A stretch of DNA of 64,000 nucleotides from an uncultured Sutterella sp. (GCA_905197905.1 CAJKAP010000001.1:186001-250000); one strand, 5' to 3'. Shown: positions 9,057 through 17,867, counted from the stretch's first letter. Numbers and translations are program-made. The notes: generated from the letters alone by a model not told the origin.

Positions 9057-9598
9057 ATGAAATATTACTTATTGGAGCCATCTAATTTTTTGACTGGAAT
9101 TAATTCAGATTTTCCAGAATATAATCATTTAGAGGAAAAAGATGTCGTGATTTATAAAAAATACGAGACTGCAATGATTGATTATCTGACATATATTTAT
9201 TTTTATTTTTCAACTGATCAGTCAGAAAGATTATCTAGCTTATTGGAGGTTTATGAATATACTGATATAAATCCACCTAATTATCTAGAAAAAGTGGATA
9301 TTGATTTTTTAAAAAATAGTTCAAAAAAAGGTTGTCTACATTATCTATAAATGAAATTAAGAAAATATTTAAATACATGAATAGGGGATATTGCGCTTTC
9401 CACTTGTGCGATGTTATTACTGGTTCGTCGATATCGCCAATTGGAGATATCGGAGCAATGAATTACTATATGGTTTTAGATGATAATATATCAATTCGAG
9501 ATATCGTAGAAGAAAATTCTCTGGTGACTGTATTAAATTTTAAAGATATAAAAAGTGATCCATTTATGGATACTTATAAAACTTTTAATTGGATGTAG
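9057..9598 (+). pseudogene. Candidate immunity gene of the orphan module, broken by a -1 shift at an A7 run
   Basis: The ATG at 9057 has GAGG six bases upstream and lies 22 bases after the toxin stop, the normal immunity position. The first frame ends at TAA 9348-9350 after 97 residues. A second frame is open only from 9320 and continues to TAG 9596-9598. The two meet at the run of seven A at 9323-9329: reading one A twice joins them into an acidic protein of about 180 residues with no membrane segment. The second half has no start of its own. Composition is AT-rich throughout. The family is not recognised. Because the neighbouring toxin is also interrupted, decay of the whole toxin/immunity pair is the simplest reading. 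Confidence 0.55.
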
Positions 9599-9599
9599 T

Positions 9600-10130
9600 A
9601 TGGGTAATCTTAAATACAATGATCCTGCGTTTGAGTATAGAAAGTATGTTTTTTTAAGTATTTCAGAAATAGAAGGAGTTTATGCAGGAAAAGAATTTTG
9701 CTTGATGGAAAATGAACTTGAAGCTAAAGTGTTAAATTTAGTTGAAAGTTTTTTAAAAAAGTGTTTGGAAAAAGGGGTTGGATATACCTCATTGTTTATT
9801 TTTAACGAAGACTGTTATAAATTATTCAATACGGATATATTAAGCCAAAGAAACTTAAAAATAGAATATATGTCACCATCTGAAAGGAGACAAATGATTT
9901 TGTTTTTAATGCGAACTTCTGGAAGATTTTATTTTTTTGATCCAATAAACGGGAACTCCTTAAAATCATCTAACGATGGAAAAAGTATTTTATTGAAATT
10001 TTTTAATGATTTTGATTTTTTTGATATTTTAAATAGTGACATTAAAATATACTACTCCTCTAATGAAGAATTTATAAAAGGAGTTGTAAAAAAGATAATC
10101 CAATCTTTATTACAAAGAATGAAGAAATAA
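9600..10130 (+). CDS. Unknown protein, AT-rich, last gene of the CDI island (possible immunity protein)
   Basis: A 176-residue intact reading frame starting at ATG 9600, one base after the stop of the preceding broken gene (TAG-T-ATG), with a weak GGA upstream. It is soluble, rich in Phe, Lys and Asn, with no signal peptide or membrane helix; the middle has a hydrophobic strand pattern typical of small alpha/beta proteins. I do not recognise the family. Low GC and position after an orphan CdiA-CT module suggest a second immunity protein or an accessory cargo gene. A longer start at 9555 would overlap the preceding frame and has no better signal. Confidence 0.5.
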   Translation: MGNLKYNDPAFEYRKYVFLSISEIEGVYAGKEFCLMENELEAKVLNLVESFLKKCLEKGVGYTSLFIFNEDCYKLFNTDILSQRNLKIEYMSPSERRQMILFLMRTSGRFYFFDPINGNSLKSSNDGKSILLKFFNDFDFFDILNSDIKIYYSSNEEFIKGVVKKIIQSLLQRMKK

Positions 10131-10366
10131 AATGGTCTGGTGCTGTTTGATTGTTTTTTTAAATAAAAATATTTTAATTTAATTGATAAAAACAGTCGAG
10201 GGAATACAAAACCTTAATTCATTGCTTAGAAGAGCACAACGATTGATACTCAACAAGTGGGGAGAAATGAGTGTCCGCTGTGCCATGGAAAAATTGCATG
10301 TCGTGAACGACTCCGCTTTGCTTTTCGATGACACCTTCAGTGCCTATACCGACGCATACAAAAGCG
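10131..10366. other. Right boundary of the CDI island; short unexplained coding-like stretch
   Basis: The first 60 bases are AT-rich like the island, then composition switches near 10190 to that of the chromosome. Between 10250 and 10390 two frames look coding-like: one contains C-P-L-C-H-G-K and a further Cys, resembling a zinc-ribbon of a transposase or a small regulator, but it hits a stop after about 20 residues. This could be the scar of a mobile element at the island edge; no inverted repeats or target duplication were identified. Confidence 0.3.
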
Positions 10367-10404
10367 AAAGGTCACCGTCTCTGAAGTGAAACGATGACCT
10401 TTTT
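10367..10404. terminator. Bidirectional terminator hairpin
   Basis: AAAGGTCA (10367-10374) pairs with TGACCTTT (10395-10402), followed by T residues on the plus strand and T-rich sequence on the minus strand. It separates the CDI island from the convergent transporter gene. Confidence 0.65.
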
Positions 10405-10426
10405 CGCGAGCAATAAAGCGCTCTAA

Positions 10427-11764
10427 TTAAAGGCTACCACCTGCAACCGCTAACACGAAGAGGGGACTCACCACACCCACCATAAAGCGGATGACTTTGA
10501 GTTTTCCATCTGTCATGTTGCGACCCGTAAGGAGCTGCTCCTTCGTAGCAGGCCAAGCCACCCAAGCGGCAGCAATGGCGATACCGAAGGTCGAGAGCGG
10601 CATCCCAACGTTACTCGTCACATAGTCGAGGCAGTCAAACACTGTCTTTCCAAAGAACTTCACATCAGCCCAAGCGCCAAAGGAGAGATTGGCAGCCAAG
10701 CCCACCAAAGCACAACCAATCGTGATCAAGATGATCGAGGTGGTGCGCTTCATGGAGAACTGGCGCGTCGTCATCGCCACACAAGCTTCCAACATGGAAA
10801 TGGAGCTCGTGAGTGCAGCCACCACTAAGCAGATATAAAAGAGAATGGCAAAGAGATGACCCAAGGGCATCTGCGCAAAGATGGCAGGCATCGTCACAAA
10901 GGTGAGCCCAGGACCAGCACTTGGGTCAACGTTAAAGGCAAACACCGCCGGCATGATCATCAAGCCACCCAAAAGTGCGGCCATAATCGCGAGGAGTGCT
11001 ACCCAGAAAACGGAGTTAGGCAAGTCTGCCTTCGGATCCAAGTAGGAACCGTAGGTGATCATGGTACCTGCACCCAGTGATAGCGAGAAAAAGCAAAAGC
11101 CCATCGCGTTAAAGAGGGCTGACGCATTAAAGTCTGACCAGCGTGGCAAGAACAAGAATTCGAGCCCCTTTTCTGCGCCAGGAAGCGTGACGCCACGAAT
11201 GATCAAAATGATCATGAGAATAAAGAGCGCGGGCATCAAGAATTTCGCCACGGTTTCAATCCCAGACTCAATCCCACCCAAAACAATGAGCGCAGTCACG
11301 AGCAAGAAACCGACCAAGTAGGCGTAGCTCGCACTCCCGTTGGAGACGAAGTTACCAAAAACCTGCCCCAAGAGTTCTGGGTCCGTGATCAGACCATTCC
11401 CCGTGATGGCATCCCAGAGGTACTTAAACGTCCAACCACCCACACAGGCGTAAAAGGAGAGGATCAGGAAAACGGTAAGCACACCCACGCCACCAAAAAA
11501 GCCCCATCCACGACCACAAACGCGACGCAAACTTTCTACGGGACCCGCGCGACCAGCACGCCCCATTGCAAATTCAGCAATTAGGAGCGAAACGCCCACG
11601 GTGAGCGTAAAAAAGATATACGGCAGCATAAAAACCGAGCCCCCATTGGTACCAGCCATATAGGGGAATTTCCAAATTGCGCCAAGACCTACGGCACTGC
11701 CTGCACTAGCAAGAATGAAACCCAGTCGGGAACCCCAACTGGTGGATGTCGTTGAAGAGGACAT
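10427..11764 (-). CDS. Sodium-dependent transporter, NSS family (copy 1 of 4)
   Basis: A 445-residue LeuT-fold symporter that probably uses the sodium gradient to take up an amino acid or related solute across the inner membrane. The family signature G-S-A-V-G-L-G-A-I-W-K-F-P-Y lies in helix 1, with the unwound N-G-G-S after it. Length and about 11 hydrophobic helices match the short bacterial branch (Tyt1/MhsT/YocR-like). The start at 11764 has AGGAAG seven bases upstream. It is the last of four consecutive paralogues on this strand; a terminator lies beyond its end. The substrate cannot be told from sequence. Confidence 0.9.
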   Translation of the reverse strand: MSSSTTSTSWGSRLGFILASAGSAVGLGAIWKFPYMAGTNGGSVFMLPYIFFTLTVGVSLLIAEFAMGRAGRAGPVESLRRVCGRGWGFFGGVGVLTVFLILSFYACVGGWTFKYLWDAITGNGLITDPELLGQVFGNFVSNGSASYAYLVGFLLVTALIVLGGIESGIETVAKFLMPALFILMIILIIRGVTLPGAEKGLEFLFLPRWSDFNASALFNAMGFCFFSLSLGAGTMITYGSYLDPKADLPNSVFWVALLAIMAALLGGLMIMPAVFAFNVDPSAGPGLTFVTMPAIFAQMPLGHLFAILFYICLVVAALTSSISMLEACVAMTTRQFSMKRTTSIILITIGCALVGLAANLSFGAWADVKFFGKTVFDCLDYVTSNVGMPLSTFGIAIAAAWVAWPATKEQLLTGRNMTDGKLKVIRFMVGVVSPLFVLAVAGGSL

Positions 11765-11793
11765 ACCGAACTTCCTTTGTTGTTGAGAGAACT

Positions 11794-11819
11794 GGGCAAA
11801 GAGGTGGGTCTCCTTGCCC
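11794..11819 (-). promoter_or_regulatory. Intergenic hairpin between NSS copies 2 and 1
   Basis: GGGCAA ... GAG / CTC ... TTGCCC forms an interrupted stem of about nine pairs (11794-11819) in the 75-base gap. There is no T-run on the minus strand after it, so a processing or attenuation role is as likely as termination. Confidence 0.4.
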
Positions 11820-11839
11820 TACGCGAAAAAAATGAGAGT

Positions 11840-13177
11840 TTAAAAAACGCCTAAACCTTTGAGCATGACGATCACGATTAAGACCGGCGCAAAGTAACCT
11901 GCAATCACATGGAAAGCGGTTAAGAACGCAGGAGAGTATGGACGAACGAGTTGCAGTTGCGACTCGGCCATTGGGCGCGAGAGCCATGCGACGACTAAAC
12001 CAATCCCTAACACACCAATCGGCATGCCGATGTTACTGGTCAAGTAGTCAAAGAAATCAAAGAACGTAAAGCCTAAAATCTTCACATCAGCCAAGGGACC
12101 AAAGCTCAAAGCAGATAAGACGCCGAGAATCGCCAAGGTGATAAAGGCGAGTGCCACACCTGCTTTACGATTGAGTTTCCATTCATCCGAGAGGTACTGC
12201 ACCGACATCTCGAAAATAGAGATACTCGAAGTGAGTGCTGCCACAAAAAGGCAAACGTAGAACGTAATCGCAAAGAAGTGCCCAAAGGGGAGCTGGGCAA
12301 AGACAGCGGGCATCGTCGCAAACGTGAGTCCAGGACCCGCGTCAGGGCTGAGTCCAAAGGCGAACACGGCTGGCATAATCATCAAGCCACCTAGGAGCGA
12401 GGCGATGATCGCTAAGAACACAATCCAACTTACCGAGGTGGGAAGGTTTACTTTGTTGCTTAAGTAGCTCCCATAGTTCATCTGGGAGGCAGAACCTACA
12501 GAGAGCGAAAAGAAAGCAAAGCCCATGGCATTGAGCAAACTTTCGCCCGTGAAGTTCGAAAAATCAGGTTTAAAGAGAAATTCCACACCAGCCCAAGCAC
12601 CAGGAAGTGTCAAACCACGCGCAATCAAGATGAGCATCATGATAAAGAGAAGTGGCATCAAGACTTTCGAGATGCGTTCAATCCCTTTTTCAACGCCAAA
12701 GAGCACCACAAGCGCGGTTGCGCCTAAAAAGGCCAAGTGCGCAATGACAGGAGCTACGCTAGAGGAGGCAAACTCACCAAAAACCGTGCTCATCATAGCG
12801 GGGTCGTTCACAATGCCGTTACCCAAGAAAGCTTGCACCATGTAGTAGACGCACCAGCCGCCCACTACCGAGTAGAAGGCAAGCACCAAGTAGCCAGTCA
12901 AAACGGAGAGCTGACCAATCCAGGAGAAATACTGACCGCCCCAGCGACGATAGGCTCCAGCTGCCCCAGCGCGAGCAGAGCGCCCCATGCACATTTCACC
13001 GATCAAGAGCGTCAAGCCAATCGTGATGGTGAAGAAAATATAGGGCAGCATGAAAACTGAGCCGCCATTCGTGCCCGCTAAGTACGGAAACTTCCAAATG
13101 GCACCTAAACCCACAGCGCTACCTGCACTAGCCAAAATAAAACCGAGGCGTGAGCCCCATTGCGATCTTTCTGTCAT
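11840..13177 (-). CDS. Sodium-dependent transporter, NSS family (copy 2 of 4)
   Basis: A 445-residue NSS symporter with the helix-1 signature G-S-A-V-G-L-G-A-I-W-K-F-P-Y-L and the N-G-G-S that follows, very similar in length and organisation to its neighbours. I place the start at ATG 13177 because the paralogues begin a few residues before W-G-S-R-L-G-F-I-L; a TTG at 13222 would add 15 Lys/Thr-rich residues and has no ribosome binding site. About 75 bases separate it from copy 1 and 113 from copy 3, both gaps holding hairpins. Substrate unknown; amino acids are usual for the family. Confidence 0.9.
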   Translation of the reverse strand: MTERSQWGSRLGFILASAGSAVGLGAIWKFPYLAGTNGGSVFMLPYIFFTITIGLTLLIGEMCMGRSARAGAAGAYRRWGGQYFSWIGQLSVLTGYLVLAFYSVVGGWCVYYMVQAFLGNGIVNDPAMMSTVFGEFASSSVAPVIAHLAFLGATALVVLFGVEKGIERISKVLMPLLFIMMLILIARGLTLPGAWAGVEFLFKPDFSNFTGESLLNAMGFAFFSLSVGSASQMNYGSYLSNKVNLPTSVSWIVFLAIIASLLGGLMIMPAVFAFGLSPDAGPGLTFATMPAVFAQLPFGHFFAITFYVCLFVAALTSSISIFEMSVQYLSDEWKLNRKAGVALAFITLAILGVLSALSFGPLADVKILGFTFFDFFDYLTSNIGMPIGVLGIGLVVAWLSRPMAESQLQLVRPYSPAFLTAFHVIAGYFAPVLIVIVMLKGLGVF

Positions 13178-13230
13178 AGGTGTCTTGTCTTTTTTTAAGG
13201 TGGTTTTGAGCTTGGAACTCAAATGAGGTC

Positions 13231-13278
13231 GGTCTAAAAACAGACCATCCTCGAAGAGGGGAGCCCTCCTCGAGGATG
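13231..13278 (-). terminator. Terminator-like hairpin pair between NSS copies 3 and 2
   Basis: CATCCTCGA (13246-13254) pairs perfectly with TCGAGGATG (13270-13278); in the minus-strand direction this is followed by a second small stem GGTCT-gttttt-AGACC (13231-13246) with a T-run in its loop. This looks like an intrinsic terminator or attenuator after copy 3. Confidence 0.55.
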
Positions 13279-13289
13279 AAGAGAATGTT

Positions 13290-14636
13290 TTACACCAACC
13301 CAGAAATTAGCACAACTAGTACCAAAATGGGCGAAACCGTGGTCATCATAATGCGCAAGAGCTTCAACTTTCCTGCAGAAAGTCCCGTTCCCTTGACATC
13401 GGCGAGATCAGCACGAACTTTGTCCCAACACACAACACTGGCTAAGCCCAGAATCACTAGACCACCAATCGGCAAGGACAAATTGCTCGTGAAGAAGTCG
13501 AAAATATCGAAGAACGTCTTGCCGTTGAAGAACGTCACATCAGAGAGAATGCCAAAGGAGAGGCAGGGGAGAACGCCCACAACTGCCAAAGCAATTGTCG
13601 AGAGTACGCTCGCCTTTGCACGCGTCATCTGGTATTCATCGACCAAGAAGGCTACCAAAATTTCGATCAACGAAATCGAACTCGTGATTGCAGCTACCAC
13701 AATGCAGAGGTAGAACATCACCGCGAAGATCTGTCCGAAGGGGAGCTGAGCGAAGACGGCAGGCATCGTAATAAACGTCAAGCCTGGCCCCGCGCCCGGA
13801 TTCAAACCAAAGGCAAACACACTAGGCATGATCATCAAACCGCCTAAAAGCGAAGAGATGAGCGTTAAGACCGTAATCCACACACAGCCATTGACGACAT
13901 TAGCGCCTTCCTTTAAGTAGGAGCCATAGGTGAGCATACAGCCGCAACCCACGCAAAGCGAGAAGAACACAAAGCCCATTGCCTGCAAGAGCCCAGTCAA
14001 GGTAAAGGCTTCAGGATCGAACTTAAAGAGGTATTCCACGCCAGCCCAAGCCCCAGGAAGCGAGAGACCACGAATGATCAAGATGATCATCATGACGAAA
14101 AGAAGTGGCATCAACACTTTGGAGACGCGTTCAATCCCCTTGGTGACGTCAAAAGCCACAATCATGCCGTTTAAGAGCAAGAAGAGCCACTGGTAGCCAA
14201 GTGCCATGATGGGGTTCGAGGTGAGTTCCCCAAAGTGAGCTCCTAATTGAGCTTGGTCAGTAATGAGGCCCGAGCCAGTCAAAGCTTCACAGAAGTAGGC
14301 AAGTGTCCATCCCCCGATAGCCGAGTAGAAGGTCATCACCAAAAAGCCGGTGAGCACCCCTAAGTAACCAATCGGCACCCACTTCGAGCCAGCGATTTTG
14401 CGGTAGGTGGTCACGATACCACCGCGACCAATATGGCCCAACGTGATTTCAGCAATGATCAACGTGAGCCCAACTGTGAGCGTGAGCAAAATGTAGGGGA
14501 AGAGAAAGGCACTTCCGCCATTGGAGCCAGCCATATAGGGGAACTTCCAGATGGCTCCTAACCCAACCGCCGCTCCGACGCTTGCGAGAATAAAGCCAAT
14601 TCGGCCGGTCCAAGATTTTCTTTGTATGTTTGGCAT
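13290..14636 (-). CDS. Sodium-dependent transporter, NSS family (copy 3 of 4)
   Basis: A 448-residue LeuT-fold symporter. The helix-1 signature reads G-A-A-V-G-L-G-A-I-W-K-F-P-Y followed by S-N-G-G-S. About 11 hydrophobic helices are visible, in the short bacterial NSS pattern. The start at ATG 14636 has AAGG upstream. It lies between two hairpins, which suggests separate transcription from the other copies. The strong divergence of helix 6-8 residues between the four copies suggests different substrates, but this is inference. Confidence 0.9.
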   Translation of the reverse strand: MPNIQRKSWTGRIGFILASVGAAVGLGAIWKFPYMAGSNGGSAFLFPYILLTLTVGLTLIIAEITLGHIGRGGIVTTYRKIAGSKWVPIGYLGVLTGFLVMTFYSAIGGWTLAYFCEALTGSGLITDQAQLGAHFGELTSNPIMALGYQWLFLLLNGMIVAFDVTKGIERVSKVLMPLLFVMMIILIIRGLSLPGAWAGVEYLFKFDPEAFTLTGLLQAMGFVFFSLCVGCGCMLTYGSYLKEGANVVNGCVWITVLTLISSLLGGLMIMPSVFAFGLNPGAGPGLTFITMPAVFAQLPFGQIFAVMFYLCIVVAAITSSISLIEILVAFLVDEYQMTRAKASVLSTIALAVVGVLPCLSFGILSDVTFFNGKTFFDIFDFFTSNLSLPIGGLVILGLASVVCWDKVRADLADVKGTGLSAGKLKLLRIMMTTVSPILVLVVLISGLV

Positions 14637-14672
14637 AAAGTAGGCCTTCAGTGAAAAAAGTGATAAATAAAA

Positions 14673-14705
14673 AGCCGGCGCAACAACTCAACGTTGGCGC
14701 CGGCT
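14673..14705 (-). terminator. Intrinsic terminator after NSS copy 4
   Basis: AGCCGGCGC (14673-14681) pairs with GCGCCGGCT (14697-14705), and on the minus strand the stem is followed by TTTTTATTT. This is a strong terminator between copy 4 and copy 3. Confidence 0.8.
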
Positions 14706-14736
14706 CAAAGTCTTTATAGGTCAGCGTCCGTGGAGT

Positions 14737-16074
14737 TTAACCACCGAAGAGACCCTGATAAATTGCAACTGCCACGAGGATCGGAGCGAGGATGGCAATC
14801 ATCACACGCAACACACTCAGTGTACCGTTGCTGTAAGGCTTGACGGCGACAATCTGTTCACGAATTGCAGGCCAAGCAAACCAACCAGCAATGGCAGCAA
14901 TAGCGAGACCACCGAGCGGCATCATGTAGTTGGTGCAAACGTAATCGAGGAAGTCGAAGAAGTTCATACCTGCAATCTTGAAGTCACCCCAAGGTCCGAA
15001 GGAGAGCGCCGAAACACAGCCCAGGAAGAAGAGCGTGACCCAGTTGATAATCGTAGCGGTTTTACGCGAGAGATGCCATTCATTCTGCAAGAATGCGGTC
15101 ACCACTTCGAGCAAGGACACAGCCGAAGTAAGAGCGGCCACGAGCAAGCAGATATAGAAGAGCAACGCAAACACATAACCAAACGGAACGTGCGAGAAGA
15201 TCATCGGCACCGTCACGAACACGAGACCAGGACCGCCATTGGGTTCGAGACCGAAGGCGAACACAGCCGGCATGATCATCAAACCTGCCAAGAGAGCTGC
15301 CTGAATAGCAAGCACGGCCACCCAGAGACTGGCGTTAGGAATGTCAGTCTTGTCAGAGAGGTAGGAACCATAGGTCACCAAAATGCCAGCGCCCAAGGAG
15401 AGCGAGAAGAACGTGAAGCCCATGGCGTTCAAGATGGAGTTACTCGTCACCTTATCCCACTGGAAGTTGAAGAGGTATTCCACACCAGCCCAGGATCCCG
15501 GAAGCGTCAAACCACGAATGATAATGGCGATCATGAGGATGAAGAGCGTCGGCATCAAGTATTTGGAAAGACGTTCAATACCGCTTTCCACGCCCAAGAC
15601 CACCGTACCGCAGGTAAGGCTCAAGAAGACGAAGTGCCAGAACACGTTAGAAGAGGGCGTGCTCACCAAGTTACCGAAGTGCGACTTCAGAAGAGCAGCG
15701 TCATTGATCGTGATATTGCCCAAAATAGCGTCCCAGAGATAGGCGACACACCAGCCACCCACCACGGAGTAGTAGGACAAAATGAAGAACGAAGTCAATA
15801 CAGCCAAAGCACCCAAGGCAGCGGACCAACGACCACCCACGCGGCGCATAGCAGAAACGACCGAGCCACGGCCTCGACGACCAATGGCGACTTCCGCCAT
15901 GACCAACGCTACCCCAATGGTGAAGGTGAAAATAATGTAGGGGATGATGAAGCCGGCGCCACCGTTGGCACCAGCCCAGAACGGAAATTTCCAAATCGCG
16001 CCTAAACCGATTGCTGAACCGGCACTGGCGAGAATGAACCCAATACGGGAACTCCACTGTGCGTTATTAGTCAT
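14737..16074 (-). CDS. Sodium-dependent transporter, NSS family (copy 4 of 4)
   Basis: A 445-residue NSS symporter, first of the four in the direction of transcription. The helix-1 signature is G-S-A-I-G-L-G-A-I-W-K-F-P-F with W-A-G-A-N-G-G-A after it, so the residue after N-G-G is Ala rather than Ser, a difference from the other three in the substrate/ion site region. About 11 hydrophobic helices. It has its own terminator, and a leader hairpin (16107-16141) lies just upstream of its ATG. It diverges from the SIMPL-domain gene. Confidence 0.9.
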   Translation of the reverse strand: MTNNAQWSSRIGFILASAGSAIGLGAIWKFPFWAGANGGAGFIIPYIIFTFTIGVALVMAEVAIGRRGRGSVVSAMRRVGGRWSAALGALAVLTSFFILSYYSVVGGWCVAYLWDAILGNITINDAALLKSHFGNLVSTPSSNVFWHFVFLSLTCGTVVLGVESGIERLSKYLMPTLFILMIAIIIRGLTLPGSWAGVEYLFNFQWDKVTSNSILNAMGFTFFSLSLGAGILVTYGSYLSDKTDIPNASLWVAVLAIQAALLAGLMIMPAVFAFGLEPNGGPGLVFVTVPMIFSHVPFGYVFALLFYICLLVAALTSAVSLLEVVTAFLQNEWHLSRKTATIINWVTLFFLGCVSALSFGPWGDFKIAGMNFFDFLDYVCTNYMMPLGGLAIAAIAGWFAWPAIREQIVAVKPYSNGTLSVLRVMIAILAPILVAVAIYQGLFGG

Positions 16075-16400
16075 GATGTCGATCTTTTTAGATAAGTTTG
16101 TATTCTCTTCCCTAAAGTCAGATCAAGGCAGTAAAGGGAAGCGTGTAATCAAAGGTGTACAAAACACGAGTTGATGTTTTTGATTGTAACGGTAAATATT
16201 TCCCATAAACGTGCGCGGACAAACTAAAGCCATACTCTTAGACTTAAACTGGAAAAGGTAAGGTTAATATCTTAGAGAAAAGTGTAGAGAATAGGCTTTT
16301 TCACTAGGTATTGCACCTTATAGACTTTCTAAGAAGAGAGAAACGAGCTTCTCTTTTCTGATCAACACACACCTTGTGTACAACAAAAAAGGAAAAAACG
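16075..16400. promoter_or_regulatory. Divergent control region between NSS copy 4 and the SIMPL-domain gene
   Basis: This 326-base gap must hold both promoters. CTTCCCT (16107-16113) pairs with AGGGAAG (16135-16141) and would form a hairpin in the leader of the transporter transcript, about 35 bases before its ATG. The rest is AT-rich; no promoter hexamers are clear enough to assign. Confidence 0.4.
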
Positions 16401-17147
16401 ATGAAAAAATCTCTCGCCGTGGCATCCGTCGGTATGGGTTTGTTGGGAGCAGCAGCCGCTTTGAGCGCAACCCCCTTGCCCGTTGAAAAAGGAATGGAAG
16501 TTCAGGTAACGGGGCAAGCTGCAGTCAGCGTGCCTAACGACGAAGCAGAAATCACGTTTTCTGCCATTGAAGAGTCGAAAAATGCCAAAACGGCTTCTGA
16601 TAAGGTGGTGACGCGCACGAATAGCGCTTTAGATGCTCTTAAAAAGAGCGCCTTCAAAGATGCCATCCTTTCTATGCGTACCACGGGTCTTTCTGTTAAC
16701 CCGCGCTACACCGATGGCACCGCTAAGGCTGCCCCAAAGATTGATGGCTGGGAGGCGGTTTCTCGCATTTCGGTCACAGTGAAGGATCTCACGAAGATGA
16801 GCGACATTATGCAGGTCGCTAATCAGAGCATGACCTATGAAGGGGTGACGTTCCGTATTTCTCGCGAAACGAAACAGCGCTTTGAGTCGCAACTCCTCAC
16901 CGAAGCGACGAAAGATTCGGTCGAAAAACTCAATACGATTGCGAAATCTTTAGGTTTGGATGAAAAGCATATCAAGTTGGTGAAATTGAATGCCCAGTCT
17001 CAGGCCTCGGGTGGTGCAGTCTATGACTATGCTCCGATGCGCATGGCCAAGATGGAAAATGAGATGGTTGGCGCAGCTCCTCAGGTGGAGTCGGGCGACA
17101 CTCAGTTGACGCTTCGTGTGTCGACGGAAGCGTTGATTTTGCCGTAA
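16401..17147 (+). CDS. SIMPL-domain (DUF541) periplasmic protein
   Basis: A 248-residue exported protein. ATG 16401 is preceded by AAAAGGA and begins a clear signal peptide (M-K-K-S-L-A-V-A ... A-L-S-A-T). The body has the SIMPL/DUF541 pattern: V-T-G-Q-A-A-V-S-V-P-N-D-x-A near the start, R-T-T-G-L-S-V-N-P-R-Y in the middle and a second SIMPL-like half. Related proteins (BP26/OMP28, YggE) form periplasmic oligomeric rings and are tied to oxidative stress, but the biochemical role is not settled. It is monocistronic, with a shared terminator after it. Confidence 0.8.
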   Translation: MKKSLAVASVGMGLLGAAAALSATPLPVEKGMEVQVTGQAAVSVPNDEAEITFSAIEESKNAKTASDKVVTRTNSALDALKKSAFKDAILSMRTTGLSVNPRYTDGTAKAAPKIDGWEAVSRISVTVKDLTKMSDIMQVANQSMTYEGVTFRISRETKQRFESQLLTEATKDSVEKLNTIAKSLGLDEKHIKLVKLNAQSQASGGAVYDYAPMRMAKMENEMVGAAPQVESGDTQLTLRVSTEALILP

Positions 17148-17165
17148 TGAAGAGTCGTTAAACGC

Positions 17166-17204
17166 AAAAAAGCTGGACAAACCTCAATGGCGTCCAGCTT
17201 TTTT
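17166..17204. terminator. Bidirectional terminator between the SIMPL gene and psd
   Basis: AAAAAAGCTGGAC pairs with GTCCAGCTTTTTT, giving a T-run on both strands. The two flanking genes are convergent. Confidence 0.9.
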
Positions 17205-17219
17205 CATGTCTTGTGCGTT

Positions 17220-17867
17220 TTAGAGACGTGCGATGGTGGTCATCACACCTGTTACTTTGTCGCCAATCGTCACGCAGATTTCTGCGTCCACCGGGAGATA
17301 GACGTCCACGCGAGAACCAAAACGAATGAAGCCATAGCGCTGACCACGCTCTAACGTATCGCCCACGTTGGCGTAGCAGAGGATACGACGAGCCACGAGG
17401 CCAGCCACCTGAATAAAGGTGACGTTATGACCTTCGGGCGTCGTCACACGCACGGCGTTACGTTCGTTATCAGTCGAGGCTTTGTCCAAGTCGGCATTTA
17501 AGAAGAGACCAGGGGTGTAGCGGATTTCTTCCACCTTACCGGCCACAGGTGCCTTCTGGCTATGAACATTGAAAACGTTCATGAAAATCGAGATCATCTG
17601 GGCCTTTTCGCCAGTGAGAGGATCTTCAGCTAATTGGACTTTGCAAACGCGACCGTCCACAGGGCTCACCACAGCACGAGGATCATCGGGCAGGGGACGA
17701 GCAGGATCGCGGAAGAACTGCGCGCAGAAAATCGTCAACAGCAGCGCGATCGTGGCAAGGAATTCCCAGTCGAGCAAGTAGAAGATCACAGTGAGTGCAA
17801 TGCCGCCATAAATAAAGGGGCGACCCTCTTTTGCAAAGAAGGGATGCGGATAAAGTTTTGCGTTCAC
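17220..17867 (-). CDS. psd: Phosphatidylserine decarboxylase (short, Psd-A type)
   Basis: Decarboxylates phosphatidylserine to phosphatidylethanolamine at the inner membrane. The 215-residue length, the Y-P-H-P-F-F-A-K-E-G opening, two early hydrophobic helices and the R-F-G-S-R-V-D-V-Y-L-P end match the short pyruvoyl type common in Burkholderiales. Self-cleavage is expected between Gly184 and Ser185, whose Ser becomes the pyruvoyl group. I chose GTG 17867 because it has TTTGGAG nine bases upstream and matches the family N-terminus; an upstream start would add 18 Ser-rich residues. pssA, the enzyme of the previous step, is the next gene upstream, but a terminator lies between them. Confidence 0.9.
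   Translation of the reverse strand: MNAKLYPHPFFAKEGRPFIYGGIALTVIFYLLDWEFLATIALLLTIFCAQFFRDPARPLPDDPRAVVSPVDGRVCKVQLAEDPLTGEKAQMISIFMNVFNVHSQKAPVAGKVEEIRYTPGLFLNADLDKASTDNERNAVRVTTPEGHNVTFIQVAGLVARRILCYANVGDTLERGQRYGFIRFGSRVDVYLPVDAEICVTIGDKVTGVMTTIARL

Noticed and set aside
10183..10389. 68-residue frame as a gene
   Set aside because: No start signal, crosses the composition change and the terminator, and no domain is visible.
15073..16005. 310-residue open frame on the plus strand, antisense to NSS copy 4
   Set aside because: It is the shadow of a strongly coding minus-strand transporter gene; composition is His/Arg/Glu-rich without any domain, and there is no ribosome binding site.
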